Positions 10,670-19,016 of a DNA stretch of 64,000 bases are shown here, one piece after another. The stretch comes from JAHBNG01 sp039028975. GTDB lineage: Bacteria; Chloroflexota; Anaerolineae; Caldilineales; Caldilineaceae. Below the pieces are notes generated by a model, which was not told the origin of the DNA, searched no databases, and worked only from the letters and a program-made list of their open reading frames with translations. Position 1 is the stretch's first letter. Each line of letters starts with the position of its first letter. The position numbers and the translations under genes were made by a program. The DNA lies in the NCBI GenBank assembly GCA_039028975.1, contig JBCCHB010000001.1, positions 192,181-256,180 on the forward strand, in the 5' to 3' direction.

Positions 10670-13600
10670 ATGACCCAACTCCGATTTAACTTCCTTGGCG
10701 GCTTTGTCGTCACCGAGAGAGAAACCCAGCTAGATAGCTTCCGTTCTGATAAGGCACGGGCACTGCTAGCCTATCTTGCTCTGGAGCCACGGATCCACAT
10801 GAGGCGAGTGCTTGCAGGCCTCTTCTGGCCCGATATCGCGGAGAAAAATGCGCTCACCAACTTGCGCACAACGCTTCACCGTCTACGCCAAGCATTAGCC
10901 GCGGCCAAGTCAGTCGATGTCAATGATCTCTTCATCATTACGCGCCATACGGTAGAGTTTGTAACGGAAACGGCCACCACCGATGTGCTCCAATTCGAAG
11001 AGGTGCTCGATGCTGCGTCGCTAAAGATAGATGGACCGCCAAACGGACAGGCAAACGGACGGGCAAACCCTCCAACAGCGCCATCGGTCAACTACTTGAA
11101 CCATCTAAGTAATGGTGTTTCGTTCTATCAGGGTGAATTGCTTGCTGGGTTCAGTCTGCTCGACGCACCCGCCTTTGATGAGTGGTTGCTCTTTCGCCGT
11201 GAAGAGCTTGTGCAGCGGGCACTCCTCGCCATGCGCACCTTAGCAGATGGTTATGAAACGGGCGGCCACTTCAAGGAAGCCCACACGGTTGCCAATCGTC
11301 TGCTGGTACTGGATCCTTATCGAGAAGAGACCCATAGCCAGATAATGCGCCTCCTTGCGTACTTGAAACTTCCCGATCAAGCCCTGCAAGCCTTCGAGCA
11401 GATGCGCCAACTCTTCCGCGCTGAGTTGGGTGTCGAGCCATCAGAAGAATCCCTGGCGCTGGCCCAACAGATTGCCGCAGGAGAATTTGCCAACAATCAG
11501 AATGACGAGATGACAGGGCGGCAAGATGACAAGATAACAGGGACCGCTCCTTTCACCCCTTCCCTACGTTCGGCTGAGCTCACGTCGAAGCCTCACCTAT
11601 CCCCGAGTGTTGCTATCGGGGACACCCCTTCACCCTATCACCCCCTCACCCCTTTATCCTCTCTCGACCTACGCGACATCCCAGACCCGGGTCTCTTCTT
11701 TGGTCGCATCGAAGAACGCCAGGTAATTTCCCAGTGGCTACTGCATGATCGATGTCAAATTGTGACGATCTTGGCCATTGGTGGTATGGGGAAGACAACC
11801 TTGGCCGCACAGTGGGTGCGAGAAGTAGCGGGGACAATGGGCGAGGATCATTTCGACCAGATTTTCTGGCGTTCGCTTGTCAATGCCCCCCCTTTGGAAG
11901 AGCTGCTGCCCCCACTGCTCCAAATCCTCTCTGAGCAACAGCTGCGCGATATACCCACCAGTTCTGACGAACAGTTGCGCCTCTTGCTGGGGTATCTACG
12001 GGATAAACGTGTTATCCTGGTGTTGGATAATATGGAAAGCATCCTCGAAGCAGAGCGGGTCGGTACCTACCGGCCCGGTTATGAACCCTACGAACAGCTC
12101 ATCCAGCAGATGGCAACCTATGACCATCAGAGCCATCTGTTACTGACCAGCCGTGAGCGACCGCGTGGCTACGATCGCTTTGAAAAGGATGGCCTGCCGG
12201 TCCGCTCGCTGCAGTTAACGGGGTTAGACGATGATGCAAGCCACGATTTGCTTACGCAGCGGGGGTTGAGCGGGGACGATAATGATGAAGCCACACTCTT
12301 TGCGCGCTATTCAGGCAATCCGTTGGCGCTCAAGCTGGTAGCTGACACAGTGGATGAGCTTTTTGGCGGCGACCTCAATGAGTTCCTTGCGGAAGAATCG
12401 CTGATCTTTGATGATGTGCGAGACATTCTCGACCAGCACTTTGTGCGCCTCACAGACCTTGAACAGGAGATCCTCTTTTGGTTGGCGGTGGAGCGGGAAG
12501 GTTATTCACTCGCACCATTGCGCAAAAATCTCTTGCAGCAGCCGACTCAACGAAACCTTGTGGAAGGATTGCGCGGCCTGCAACGACGGGCACTCATCCA
12601 GCGCTCAGAAATCGGTTTTGGTTTGCAAAATGTGATCATTGAATATCTAACCGACCGCCTGGTAGAGGAAGTGAGTCAAGAGATCATCAGCGGTGATCTC
12701 AATCGCCTGCATCGACAGGCATTAATCAAAGCCCAGGCCAAGGAGTATGTACGCAATAGCCAGGTGCGCCTGCTATTGGCACCGATTAGCGAACGGCTCA
12801 TGGATACCTGGGGGCAGCATGGTTTGGCTCGCCGACTAGATAAATCGCTTGAACAACTACGTTCCGATCCCCTTGCAAGGTCAAGTTATGCTGGCGGTAA
12901 TTTTCTCAACCTGTTGCTCCATCTTGACATTGATGTCACCGACTTCGACTTTTCGGGACTAGCGCTGTGGCAAGCGTGTCTACAAGATAAGACGTTGCAG
13001 AACGTCAATTTGCAGAATGCCGATTTGAGAGGTGCCCTTTTAACCGATAGTTTTGGTCGTATCTTTGCTGTAGACGTCAGCACTGATGGTGCCCTATTAG
13101 CGGCGGGAACTGACAATGGTGAGGTCCGCCTGTGGAGCCTGCCAGATATGACGCCCTCAAACATCCTGCAGGGTCATACAAATCGGGTACGTGACGTGGC
13201 CTTCAGCCCTATGCTGCAAGCGAATGGACAGTTATACTCAGCTCCGTTTGAAAACCCGAGTTTGCTCTCTCCTATAAAGGCTGGGGAAAACTCCGGTTTT
13301 CAAAGCGACCGCAGTATAGCAGAGCCGGTTCACTCTACGCAGACATCCTCTGGTACTCAGTTGCTTGCCAGCGCTAGCTTGGATGGATCCATACGCGTCT
13401 GGAATGCCCAGACTGACGAACTTTTGCGCGTCTTTGCCGAAGGGGCGAATGCCTTCCTTGCCGTTGCATTTAGCCCCGACGGTCTCTTACTAGCAGGTGG
13501 TGGTGAGGACTGCACAATCTATATTTGGGAGGTGGCTAGCGGTCGCCTGCGCTGTCAATTCTATCATCATACCAATTGGATCAATGGCTTGGCCTTTCAT

Positions 13601-15241
13601 CCCGATGGGTCCATGTTGGCTAGTGCAAGCCTGGATGCAACAGTCGGTTTGTGGGACGTTACCGACCTTGCCTTTGCTCAGGATTCCACGAATGAAACGA
13701 AACCAGAGGAAGGTAGCAAGGAACGCCTACGGCATCTCTTCGAGAGCGATAATCCACAGATGGATAGCGTTCATTCTATTGCCTTCAGTCATGACGGTGC
13801 TCTGCTGGCCATTGGTGCGCGTAGCCCAACAATTCGCATCTATCGCGTGGTAGACAAAGAGCAAATTTGGTCTTTTGATGGCCCTGGTCGCGTCCATGCC
13901 ATGTGCTTTAGCACGATTGGGCGAAAATTTGTCGCCACTATTGGCGCTGTAATCTATCTTTGGGATATGAGCGACCCGGAAGGGGCAACCCGTTCCCTTA
14001 GTGTTCTCCGCAGCCATACGGCAACGATTTTTTCCATTGCCATTGATCCTGCTAGCGACACGTTATTCAGCGGCAGCGTCGATGAAACCATCCGCCTATG
14101 GGATATTCGTAACGAAAGACACGCCCAATTGATCCAGAGCATTCATGGGTACAATGCCCCTGTGAATGCTCTAGCATTTAGCGAAGACGGCAACTTGCTG
14201 GTAACGGGCGATGAACGCGGGCGTTTAAGTATTTGGGCTTTTGGGCGCCTTGAACCCCACGAGACCGAGCAGTCCTCAATCAGTAGTAACGCTTCACCGG
14301 AACTAGCCCGTGATTCGGACCTCGTCTGTCGCCACGTATTGACGGACCATACCGCCTCAATTGCGTCTGTTACTTTCTGTCCGCCTGGCCCTTATGTCGC
14401 CAGCGTTGGGCAAGACGCCACGCTCAGGCTGTGGGATGTTCAGCACGGGCAAGCCATTGACCTGCTCACCAGCGCCAACGCTAGATTGTGGCGCGTTGCA
14501 TTCCATCCTCAATATCAGATCGTTGCGATTGCAGGAACCGGAAACTCGCTTGGACTATGGAGGCTTGACGACTCAGGGCGTGGGAAGCCCCTCAGCGCAA
14601 TTCAGCTCGAGGCTGATACGGTCAGGGGCCTAGCTTTTTCTCAACAAGAAGCGCTTTTGATCTATACGAATAAGGACCATCAGATACGACTTTGGGATGT
14701 AGAAGGCGGCACGCATGTTGGCACAATAGAGACCCCAAATCAGCTCTTTTGGTCCATTGCCATGAACGTCGATGATACGATCCTGGCAGGGGGCGAGCGC
14801 AACGGTTCCATCTATCTGTGGGATATGCGACCAGACTCACGCGGCGAAACGTTGGCAACACTCGAAGGCCACACCTCTGTCATCCAGCAAGTTGTCTTTA
14901 GCCCGGATGGCAAACTATTGGCAAGCGCCAGTGAAGATTGGACGATTCGTCTATGGGACGTGGAGCGTAGCAAGCTTCTCTATACAATCCGCGGCCATAC
15001 ACAGATTGTGACAGACGTCGCCTTTCACCCATATGGCGCAGTGCTCGCCAGCAGCAGTGATGATGGTACGGTCAAGCTGTGGGCTGTAGGAGATGCGCTA
15101 TCCCAGGGAGCATCTGAGGTTACCTGCCTTCGGACGCTGCGGCAACCCGGCCCCTACGAGGGCATGAATATCACTGGCGTCACCGGCATCAGTGAGGCGC
15201 AGCGAGCGGCGCTTACAGCGTTGGGCGCGGTGGAAGAATAG
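10670..15241 (+). CDS. BTAD-NB-ARC-WD40 regulator (SARP-like STAND protein)
   Basis: A 1,523-residue protein. Residues 1-95 form a winged-helix DNA-binding domain (LRFNFLGGFVV, then LFWPD and LRTTLHRLRQAL), followed by a bacterial transcriptional activator domain to about 275. A low-complexity linker (about 280-340) leads to an NB-ARC/STAND NTPase with P-loop GGMGKTT near residue 370 and Walker B VILVLDNME near 450. A short pentapeptide-like stretch (LQNVNLQNADLRGA) near 780 is followed by 12 or more WD40 repeats to about residue 1480. In related proteins the WD40 propeller senses a ligand and the NTPase oligomerises to drive transcription; this is family knowledge, and target and ligand are unknown. 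Oddities: the linker and one WD40 blade contain mobile-palindrome sequence translated in frame (see the repeats at 11569 and 13232). It is divergent from the giant surface gene, which it might control (inference). Confidence 0.9.
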   Translation: MTQLRFNFLGGFVVTERETQLDSFRSDKARALLAYLALEPRIHMRRVLAGLFWPDIAEKNALTNLRTTLHRLRQALAAAKSVDVNDLFIITRHTVEFVTETATTDVLQFEEVLDAASLKIDGPPNGQANGRANPPTAPSVNYLNHLSNGVSFYQGELLAGFSLLDAPAFDEWLLFRREELVQRALLAMRTLADGYETGGHFKEAHTVANRLLVLDPYREETHSQIMRLLAYLKLPDQALQAFEQMRQLFRAELGVEPSEESLALAQQIAAGEFANNQNDEMTGRQDDKITGTAPFTPSLRSAELTSKPHLSPSVAIGDTPSPYHPLTPLSSLDLRDIPDPGLFFGRIEERQVISQWLLHDRCQIVTILAIGGMGKTTLAAQWVREVAGTMGEDHFDQIFWRSLVNAPPLEELLPPLLQILSEQQLRDIPTSSDEQLRLLLGYLRDKRVILVLDNMESILEAERVGTYRPGYEPYEQLIQQMATYDHQSHLLLTSRERPRGYDRFEKDGLPVRSLQLTGLDDDASHDLLTQRGLSGDDNDEATLFARYSGNPLALKLVADTVDELFGGDLNEFLAEESLIFDDVRDILDQHFVRLTDLEQEILFWLAVEREGYSLAPLRKNLLQQPTQRNLVEGLRGLQRRALIQRSEIGFGLQNVIIEYLTDRLVEEVSQEIISGDLNRLHRQALIKAQAKEYVRNSQVRLLLAPISERLMDTWGQHGLARRLDKSLEQLRSDPLARSSYAGGNFLNLLLHLDIDVTDFDFSGLALWQACLQDKTLQNVNLQNADLRGALLTDSFGRIFAVDVSTDGALLAAGTDNGEVRLWSLPDMTPSNILQGHTNRVRDVAFSPMLQANGQLYSAPFENPSLLSPIKAGENSGFQSDRSIAEPVHSTQTSSGTQLLASASLDGSIRVWNAQTDELLRVFAEGANAFLAVAFSPDGLLLAGGGEDCTIYIWEVASGRLRCQFYHHTNWINGLAFHPDGSMLASASLDATVGLWDVTDLAFAQDSTNETKPEEGSKERLRHLFESDNPQMDSVHSIAFSHDGALLAIGARSPTIRIYRVVDKEQIWSFDGPGRVHAMCFSTIGRKFVATIGAVIYLWDMSDPEGATRSLSVLRSHTATIFSIAIDPASDTLFSGSVDETIRLWDIRNERHAQLIQSIHGYNAPVNALAFSEDGNLLVTGDERGRLSIWAFGRLEPHETEQSSISSNASPELARDSDLVCRHVLTDHTASIASVTFCPPGPYVASVGQDATLRLWDVQHGQAIDLLTSANARLWRVAFHPQYQIVAIAGTGNSLGLWRLDDSGRGKPLSAIQLEADTVRGLAFSQQEALLIYTNKDHQIRLWDVEGGTHVGTIETPNQLFWSIAMNVDDTILAGGERNGSIYLWDMRPDSRGETLATLEGHTSVIQQVVFSPDGKLLASASEDWTIRLWDVERSKLLYTIRGHTQIVTDVAFHPYGAVLASSSDDGTVKLWAVGDALSQGASEVTCLRTLRQPGPYEGMNITGVTGISEAQRAALTALGAVEE
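11569..11589. repeat. REP-like palindrome inside coding sequence
   Basis: A near-palindrome centred on tgagctca (ttcggctgagctcacgtcga). Its core resembles the ctgagcttgtcgaagg loop of the 15266 and 41008 repeats. It is translated as part of the linker between the BTAD and NB-ARC domains, and it is preceded by a short tandem repeat of gatgacagg/gatgacaag type at about 11503-11541. Confidence 0.5.
13232..13318 (-). repeat. 87-bp palindromic MITE-like element, copy inside WD40 coding sequence
   Basis: This copy is the reverse orientation of the intergenic elements at 32849-32935 and 33217-33300. It shares the ends ttatactcagctccgtttg and agcgaccgcagtata and the inner arms gaaaaccc.gagttt and aaactccggttttc. 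The length is 87 bases, a multiple of three, and it is read through as residues about 855-883 (from QLYSAPFE to SDRSIA) between the FSP and LLASASLDG parts of a WD40 blade. It contains no stop in the used frame. Confidence 0.85.
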
Positions 15242-15265
15242 CCGTTTCAACAAGCGATGTCGTTT

Positions 15266-15350
15266 TATAGTTTTTAAGATAAAGATTTTCCACACTTCCC
15301 CTGAGCTTGTCGAAGGGAAGTGCGGAAAATCTTTATCTGGATATCTATAG
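15266..15350. repeat. Palindromic repeat, TATAG-type, copy 1
   Basis: The ends are tatag and ctata. The long stem agataaagattttcc pairs with ggaaaatctttatct, and an inner stem cacttccc pairs with gggaagtg around the loop ctgagcttgtcgaa. It sits 25 bases after the stop of the WD40 regulator and 15 bases before the next ATG, so it may act as a terminator-like hairpin or processing site. A second copy is at 41008-41093. Confidence 0.8.
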
Positions 15351-15365
15351 ACTTAATGTTGCTAC

Positions 15366-16313
15366 ATGAAATATCCTGAGACAGAAATTGCAAAGCGCTC
15401 ATTGACGCTCTTCGGCATAGCCGGAACGATACGTAGGGTTGCCACTGGGTTGGACGTTACCTATCGTGTTAAAACGAATAATGGTCAGGTCTTCGCGTTG
15501 CGGGTATCAGGAAATCTTCCAATCCGTCAACTTTCAGCATTTAGGGTCGAGGCGGAATGGATTGATGCACTCTCCTGTAACCAGTGGTTTTGCGTTCCAC
15601 GGGTACAGCGTACTGAAAAGGGAGAGCTTGTCGGTCAAGCCCAGGATGCCAACGGCGTTACGCGTGCAAGCACCTTACTTTCATGGCTCCCAGGGCGAAG
15701 ATGCTTTCGGCCCGGCAATGAACACGCTCACAATCTGGGACAGATGGCTGGCGCGTTACATCAACATGCGCAATCTTTTGTTGCCCCGCCGGCTGACGCT
15801 ATCAAGTCCTGGGATGCTCGACTTATGTGCTTCATGCCTCACAATCCTCAAGATGGGCTTTCTGTCATCGCGCCTGAGGCGGCCGAAAAAGCACAAAAGG
15901 TATATCTACACTTGGAAGGTCTCGTCGCGACACTCGATGCTCATGAGATTGGCCTCATTAATGCCGATCTGGGATTACACAACGTCCTTTGGTATAAAGG
16001 GCAAGCAGGGTTGGTTGATTTCAATGATGCGGGCATCGGTCCCTATGCGTTTTGTCTCGCTCGCTTGGCAGCGAGAATGCGTTTGCATGAAAATGGACAA
16101 GCTCTGGTCGAGGAACTTCTAAATGGTTATCGCGAAGTTATGCCCGTGCCTTCAGCCTATGAGAAGTGGGGGAGCCTGTTTGAACTCGCGGCGGAACTAT
16201 TCCGGCTTAATTATGGCGCTAAGCGTGCCGTCCATCGTGGCACGCCGTTACGAGAGTCTGAACAACACATCATCAATACATTAGATAGAAAGTTAAAGTA
16301 CGTGGGCCTGTAG
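15366..16313 (+). CDS. Aminoglycoside phosphotransferase-fold kinase (APH family), substrate unknown
   Basis: A 315-residue protein of the APH/choline kinase fold. The N-lobe shows GIAGTIRRVATGLDVTYRV and QVFALRVSG with a poorly conserved lysine region. The catalytic loop near residue 200 reads LINADLGLHNVLW, where the usual HGDxxxxN has Asn in place of His but keeps the catalytic Asp and the metal-binding Asn. The following GLVDFNDAGIGP is the DFD-like metal motif. These kinases phosphorylate small molecules such as sugars, choline, homoserine or antibiotics; the sequence does not identify the substrate. It sits directly after a palindromic repeat and is not obviously in an operon with the dehydrogenase downstream. 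Confidence 0.75.
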   Translation: MKYPETEIAKRSLTLFGIAGTIRRVATGLDVTYRVKTNNGQVFALRVSGNLPIRQLSAFRVEAEWIDALSCNQWFCVPRVQRTEKGELVGQAQDANGVTRASTLLSWLPGRRCFRPGNEHAHNLGQMAGALHQHAQSFVAPPADAIKSWDARLMCFMPHNPQDGLSVIAPEAAEKAQKVYLHLEGLVATLDAHEIGLINADLGLHNVLWYKGQAGLVDFNDAGIGPYAFCLARLAARMRLHENGQALVEELLNGYREVMPVPSAYEKWGSLFELAAELFRLNYGAKRAVHRGTPLRESEQHIINTLDRKLKYVGL

Positions 16314-16340
16314 CGACCTAACAATTGCGTCAAGAGGACG

Positions 16341-16645
16341 GTGCTGTGGTTTTTTCTGCTGGTTTCTGGTTTTTTGGTAATTGAAAGTGCTCCGAACGAC
16401 TCTCCAGAATGGCCGTCTTATTCGTACTGCCGACGGCTGTTACATTCACGTATAACGGTAGCCAAGAAGATTGGCTGCGTGACGGCATTCGAAAGAGGCG
16501 CGAACTGGGCTTCAACTGCGTCTGGAGCGGACCCTACAGCCAGGAGCAGATTCGCTCAGGCTCTTCATCAGCGGCAACCAAAAGCGTGGAAGCAGATATT
16601 TGCAGAAGGGCAGACAGGACAAGAAGCAGATATTGGAGGAGATCT
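16341..16645 (+). pseudogene. Possible degraded gene upstream of the Zn dehydrogenase
   Basis: Two frames each carry protein-like sequence. One reads LPTAVTFTYNGSQEDWLRDG followed by IRKRRELGFNCVW, faintly like the N-terminus of a dihydrodipicolinate synthase-type aldolase. The other ends RQPKAWKQIFAEGQTGQEAD with a TGA overlapping the ATG of the next gene (ATGA). This suggests a shortened, frameshifted remnant that used to be translationally coupled to the dehydrogenase. I do not recognise the family with certainty. Confidence 0.25.
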
Positions 16646-17671
16646 ATGAAAGGCATTGTCTACCTGGGTGAGAACGAGGTTGAGGTCCGCGATTTTCCGC
16701 GACCCGAACCGGGTCCAGGGCAAGTGGTGATAGAGATGAAGGTCGCCGGCCTCTGTGGCAGCGATCTGCATAAATATCACAGCAGCCGGGCTTGGGCGCA
16801 GGGCCGCAATAGCATGATCGCGGGACATGAGCCGGTGGGTGTCGTTGCTGCAGTGGGGCCGAATGTTGACCATCCTGCGGTCGGTGATCGCGTCTGCGTC
16901 TATCATCGAGTGGGCTGTGGACATTGCATGGATTGTCGTTCGGGGTATGCGGCGTTCTGTGACGATACACGAGGCGCGTTTGGGCGGACTCGTGATGGGT
17001 CACTGGCCGATTATATGCTGGCAGAGGCCAGCGATTGTCTGCCCTTGCCAGATGAGATCTCTTTTGCCGTGGCCACCCAAATCGCCTGTACCGCGGGTAC
17101 ATCTTTTTCGGCGCTGCGCAAAATTCCGGCGCACTCTGGTGATACGCTGGTGGTCTTTGGCTTGGGGCCGGTTGGATTGTCGGGCTTGCTGCTGGGGATT
17201 GGGATGGGGTATCGCGGGATAGGTGTAGACGTTCACCCGTATCGGATTGACTTGGCCAAGAAGGTGGGCCAGGGTGTCGTCATCGACGGGCGCTCATCTG
17301 ATCCGGTCGCGGCGATTCGCGACTTGACTGCTGGCAAAGGCGCCGGTGGTGTGCTGGAGTGCTCTGGCAACCCCATTGCTCGCAAGCAGGCCGCATCTGT
17401 CGCCGGGCGTGGTGCCACCGTTGTCTACGTCGGTGCCGGAAGCGCCGAGCTTACCGTGAGCTTCGCAGATATTTTAGAGAATGATCTCACCATCAAGAGC
17501 AATTCGGTCTTTTCAATGGCCTCTTACTATGACGAGATTGACTTCTTGTGCCAACACCCTGTGCCGCTGGAGGAGATTGTCACGCATCGTTTCCCTATCG
17601 ATCAAGCGGTTGACGCCTTCGCGCTCTTCGACAGTGGTGAGACCGGCAAGGTGATTTTCGAATGGACTTAA
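16646..17671 (+). CDS. Zinc-binding alcohol dehydrogenase family protein (MDR superfamily)
   Basis: The 341-residue protein starts at 16646, chosen because ggagga lies five bases upstream and MKGIVYLGENEVEVRDF is a normal family N-terminus; the frame stays open further upstream but that part is not MDR-like. The catalytic zinc site is visible as GLCGSDLHKY (Cys) and GHEPVG (His-Glu), and the structural zinc region as GCGHCMDC with a further Cys in AAFCDD. The nucleotide-binding fold shows VFGLGPVGLSGLLLG. Such enzymes oxidise polyols or sugar alcohols with NAD(P). It is 35 bases upstream of a Gfo/Idh oxidoreductase, suggesting a joint role in sugar or cyclitol catabolism (inference). Confidence 0.9.
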   Translation: MKGIVYLGENEVEVRDFPRPEPGPGQVVIEMKVAGLCGSDLHKYHSSRAWAQGRNSMIAGHEPVGVVAAVGPNVDHPAVGDRVCVYHRVGCGHCMDCRSGYAAFCDDTRGAFGRTRDGSLADYMLAEASDCLPLPDEISFAVATQIACTAGTSFSALRKIPAHSGDTLVVFGLGPVGLSGLLLGIGMGYRGIGVDVHPYRIDLAKKVGQGVVIDGRSSDPVAAIRDLTAGKGAGGVLECSGNPIARKQAASVAGRGATVVYVGAGSAELTVSFADILENDLTIKSNSVFSMASYYDEIDFLCQHPVPLEEIVTHRFPIDQAVDAFALFDSGETGKVIFEWT

Positions 17672-17706
17672 GAGTCTATAATGAGTAACTATTTTAAGGA
17701 ACCACC

Positions 17707-18750
17707 GTGACCAAATCAGTTTCAAATAAACGAGTTCGAGTCGCGTTCTACGGAACCGGCCACTGGGTCCAAACTGTCCATATCCCCAACCTGTTCCAGA
17801 TCGACAACGTTGATATCGTGGCGCTGTGTGATACGAATCAGCAGGCGCTTGACGCCGCCGCTGCTATATTGGGTCCTGGATCAGCCCAAACCTTCACTGA
17901 CGGCCACGAGATGTTGGCTGCCAAAGAGATCCTAGGAGAGATTGATGTCCTCTTTTCTTGCGTTCCCGCCTTTGCCCGCACTGATGTTGAGATTGCTGCC
18001 GCCCACAAAGGTATCGCCATTTTTAGCGAAAAACCCCAGGCTCTCGAACTGAAAACGGCGCAGGCAATCGATGCGGCCATTCAGGCGGCGGGGGTTCTCA
18101 GTACGGTCGGCACGCGTGAGCGGTATCGACCGTTATTGCAGGCCATTCGTCACTTTCTGGCCGACAAGGAGATCATTCATGTACAGTGCAGCCTACCCCG
18201 TTCAGATGCAGGGGGATCCTGGGTTCGCGACGAAGATCGCTCAGGTGGTTATGCGCTCGACTGGGGTCAACACGCGGTGGATTACGTTCGCTTCATGACG
18301 GGTGAGAATATCACCACGGCTCAGGCTTTCTACATGCGGCCCGCAGCAGAATCCTTTTCTCTGGCTTCATCCTTTAACTTTCAACTGACCAACGGGGCCT
18401 CCATGGCGCTGACGTTTGTCAACTATCTGGCCGAAGGTGAAGTCAAAGCGGGGCGCAGCAATCTGCCGCTCTTTACCATTTACTATCGTGGTGGGCGTCT
18501 CGATATTTATCGCGAGGGTCGCGATCGGTGGTCTTACGAGCACAATGGCGAAGCCGTCATCGATCGCGAGGTTTTCGATCCCTGGCTGGCCCAGGATCGA
18601 GCATTTATCGAGGCCGTCCGTACGGGTGATGATCGTGCTGTGCTCAACGACTATCACGACGGGCTTTACTCCCTGGCACCAATTTTAGCTGGCTGGGCGT
18701 CGGCCCAAAACGGCGGTATCCCTATTCAGCTTGGTGCATTCATGGCGTGA
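17707..18750 (+). CDS. Gfo/Idh/MocA family oxidoreductase
   Basis: A 347-residue protein. The Rossmann motif is VAFYGTGHWVQ near residue 12, followed by VDIVALCDTN. The family signature SEKPQA (normally EKP) near residue 100 carries the catalytic lysine, and GYALDWGQHAVDYVRFM near 180-195 corresponds to the conserved GGxxxDxGxHxxD region with Asp and His. These enzymes oxidise or epimerise sugars, inositols or their derivatives with NAD(P). It follows the Zn dehydrogenase by 35 bases with aaggaacc as ribosome site, so the two are probably co-transcribed. The exact substrate is not evident. Confidence 0.9.
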   Translation: MTKSVSNKRVRVAFYGTGHWVQTVHIPNLFQIDNVDIVALCDTNQQALDAAAAILGPGSAQTFTDGHEMLAAKEILGEIDVLFSCVPAFARTDVEIAAAHKGIAIFSEKPQALELKTAQAIDAAIQAAGVLSTVGTRERYRPLLQAIRHFLADKEIIHVQCSLPRSDAGGSWVRDEDRSGGYALDWGQHAVDYVRFMTGENITTAQAFYMRPAAESFSLASSFNFQLTNGASMALTFVNYLAEGEVKAGRSNLPLFTIYYRGGRLDIYREGRDRWSYEHNGEAVIDREVFDPWLAQDRAFIEAVRTGDDRAVLNDYHDGLYSLAPILAGWASAQNGGIPIQLGAFMA

Positions 18751-18823
18751 GAGGCATTTCTAAAAAAGCTTTCAGCCACTCAGCCGTCAGCTTTCAGCTA
18801 GCTACGACTCACATCTAGCGGCT

Positions 18824-18934
18824 AATTTTATACTTTCCTATACAATAAAAAAGGGCTTCGCCCAATTGGCCCTTGGACTTCTCGTCCGTCAGCCAAAGGG
18901 ATGTACCTGGACCGAATTTTATACTTTGCTATAC
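18824..18934. repeat. Pair of short direct repeats around a small hairpin
   Basis: The sequence aattttatactttcctatac recurs about 90 bases later as aattttatactttgctatac. Between them lies gggcttcgccc, which in the minus sense would be a four-pair hairpin followed by six T. The stretch is intergenic and holds no gene. It may be a relic of a small mobile element. Confidence 0.4.
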
Positions 18935-19016
18935 CACGAGCAAATAATGCTTCTTATAAGGGTAGGGTTTACACGGATCGATCACAGTGGCGAATTGTAA
19001 ATGGTGAATGGATATT

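Noticed and set aside
16409..16645. N-terminal extension of the Zn dehydrogenase
   Set aside because: The ggagga site and the family N-terminus at 16646 show the real start; the upstream part is not MDR sequence.
18852..18862. gggcttcgccc hairpin as an intrinsic terminator
   Set aside because: The stem has only four pairs, and the T run is on the strand opposite to both neighbouring genes.
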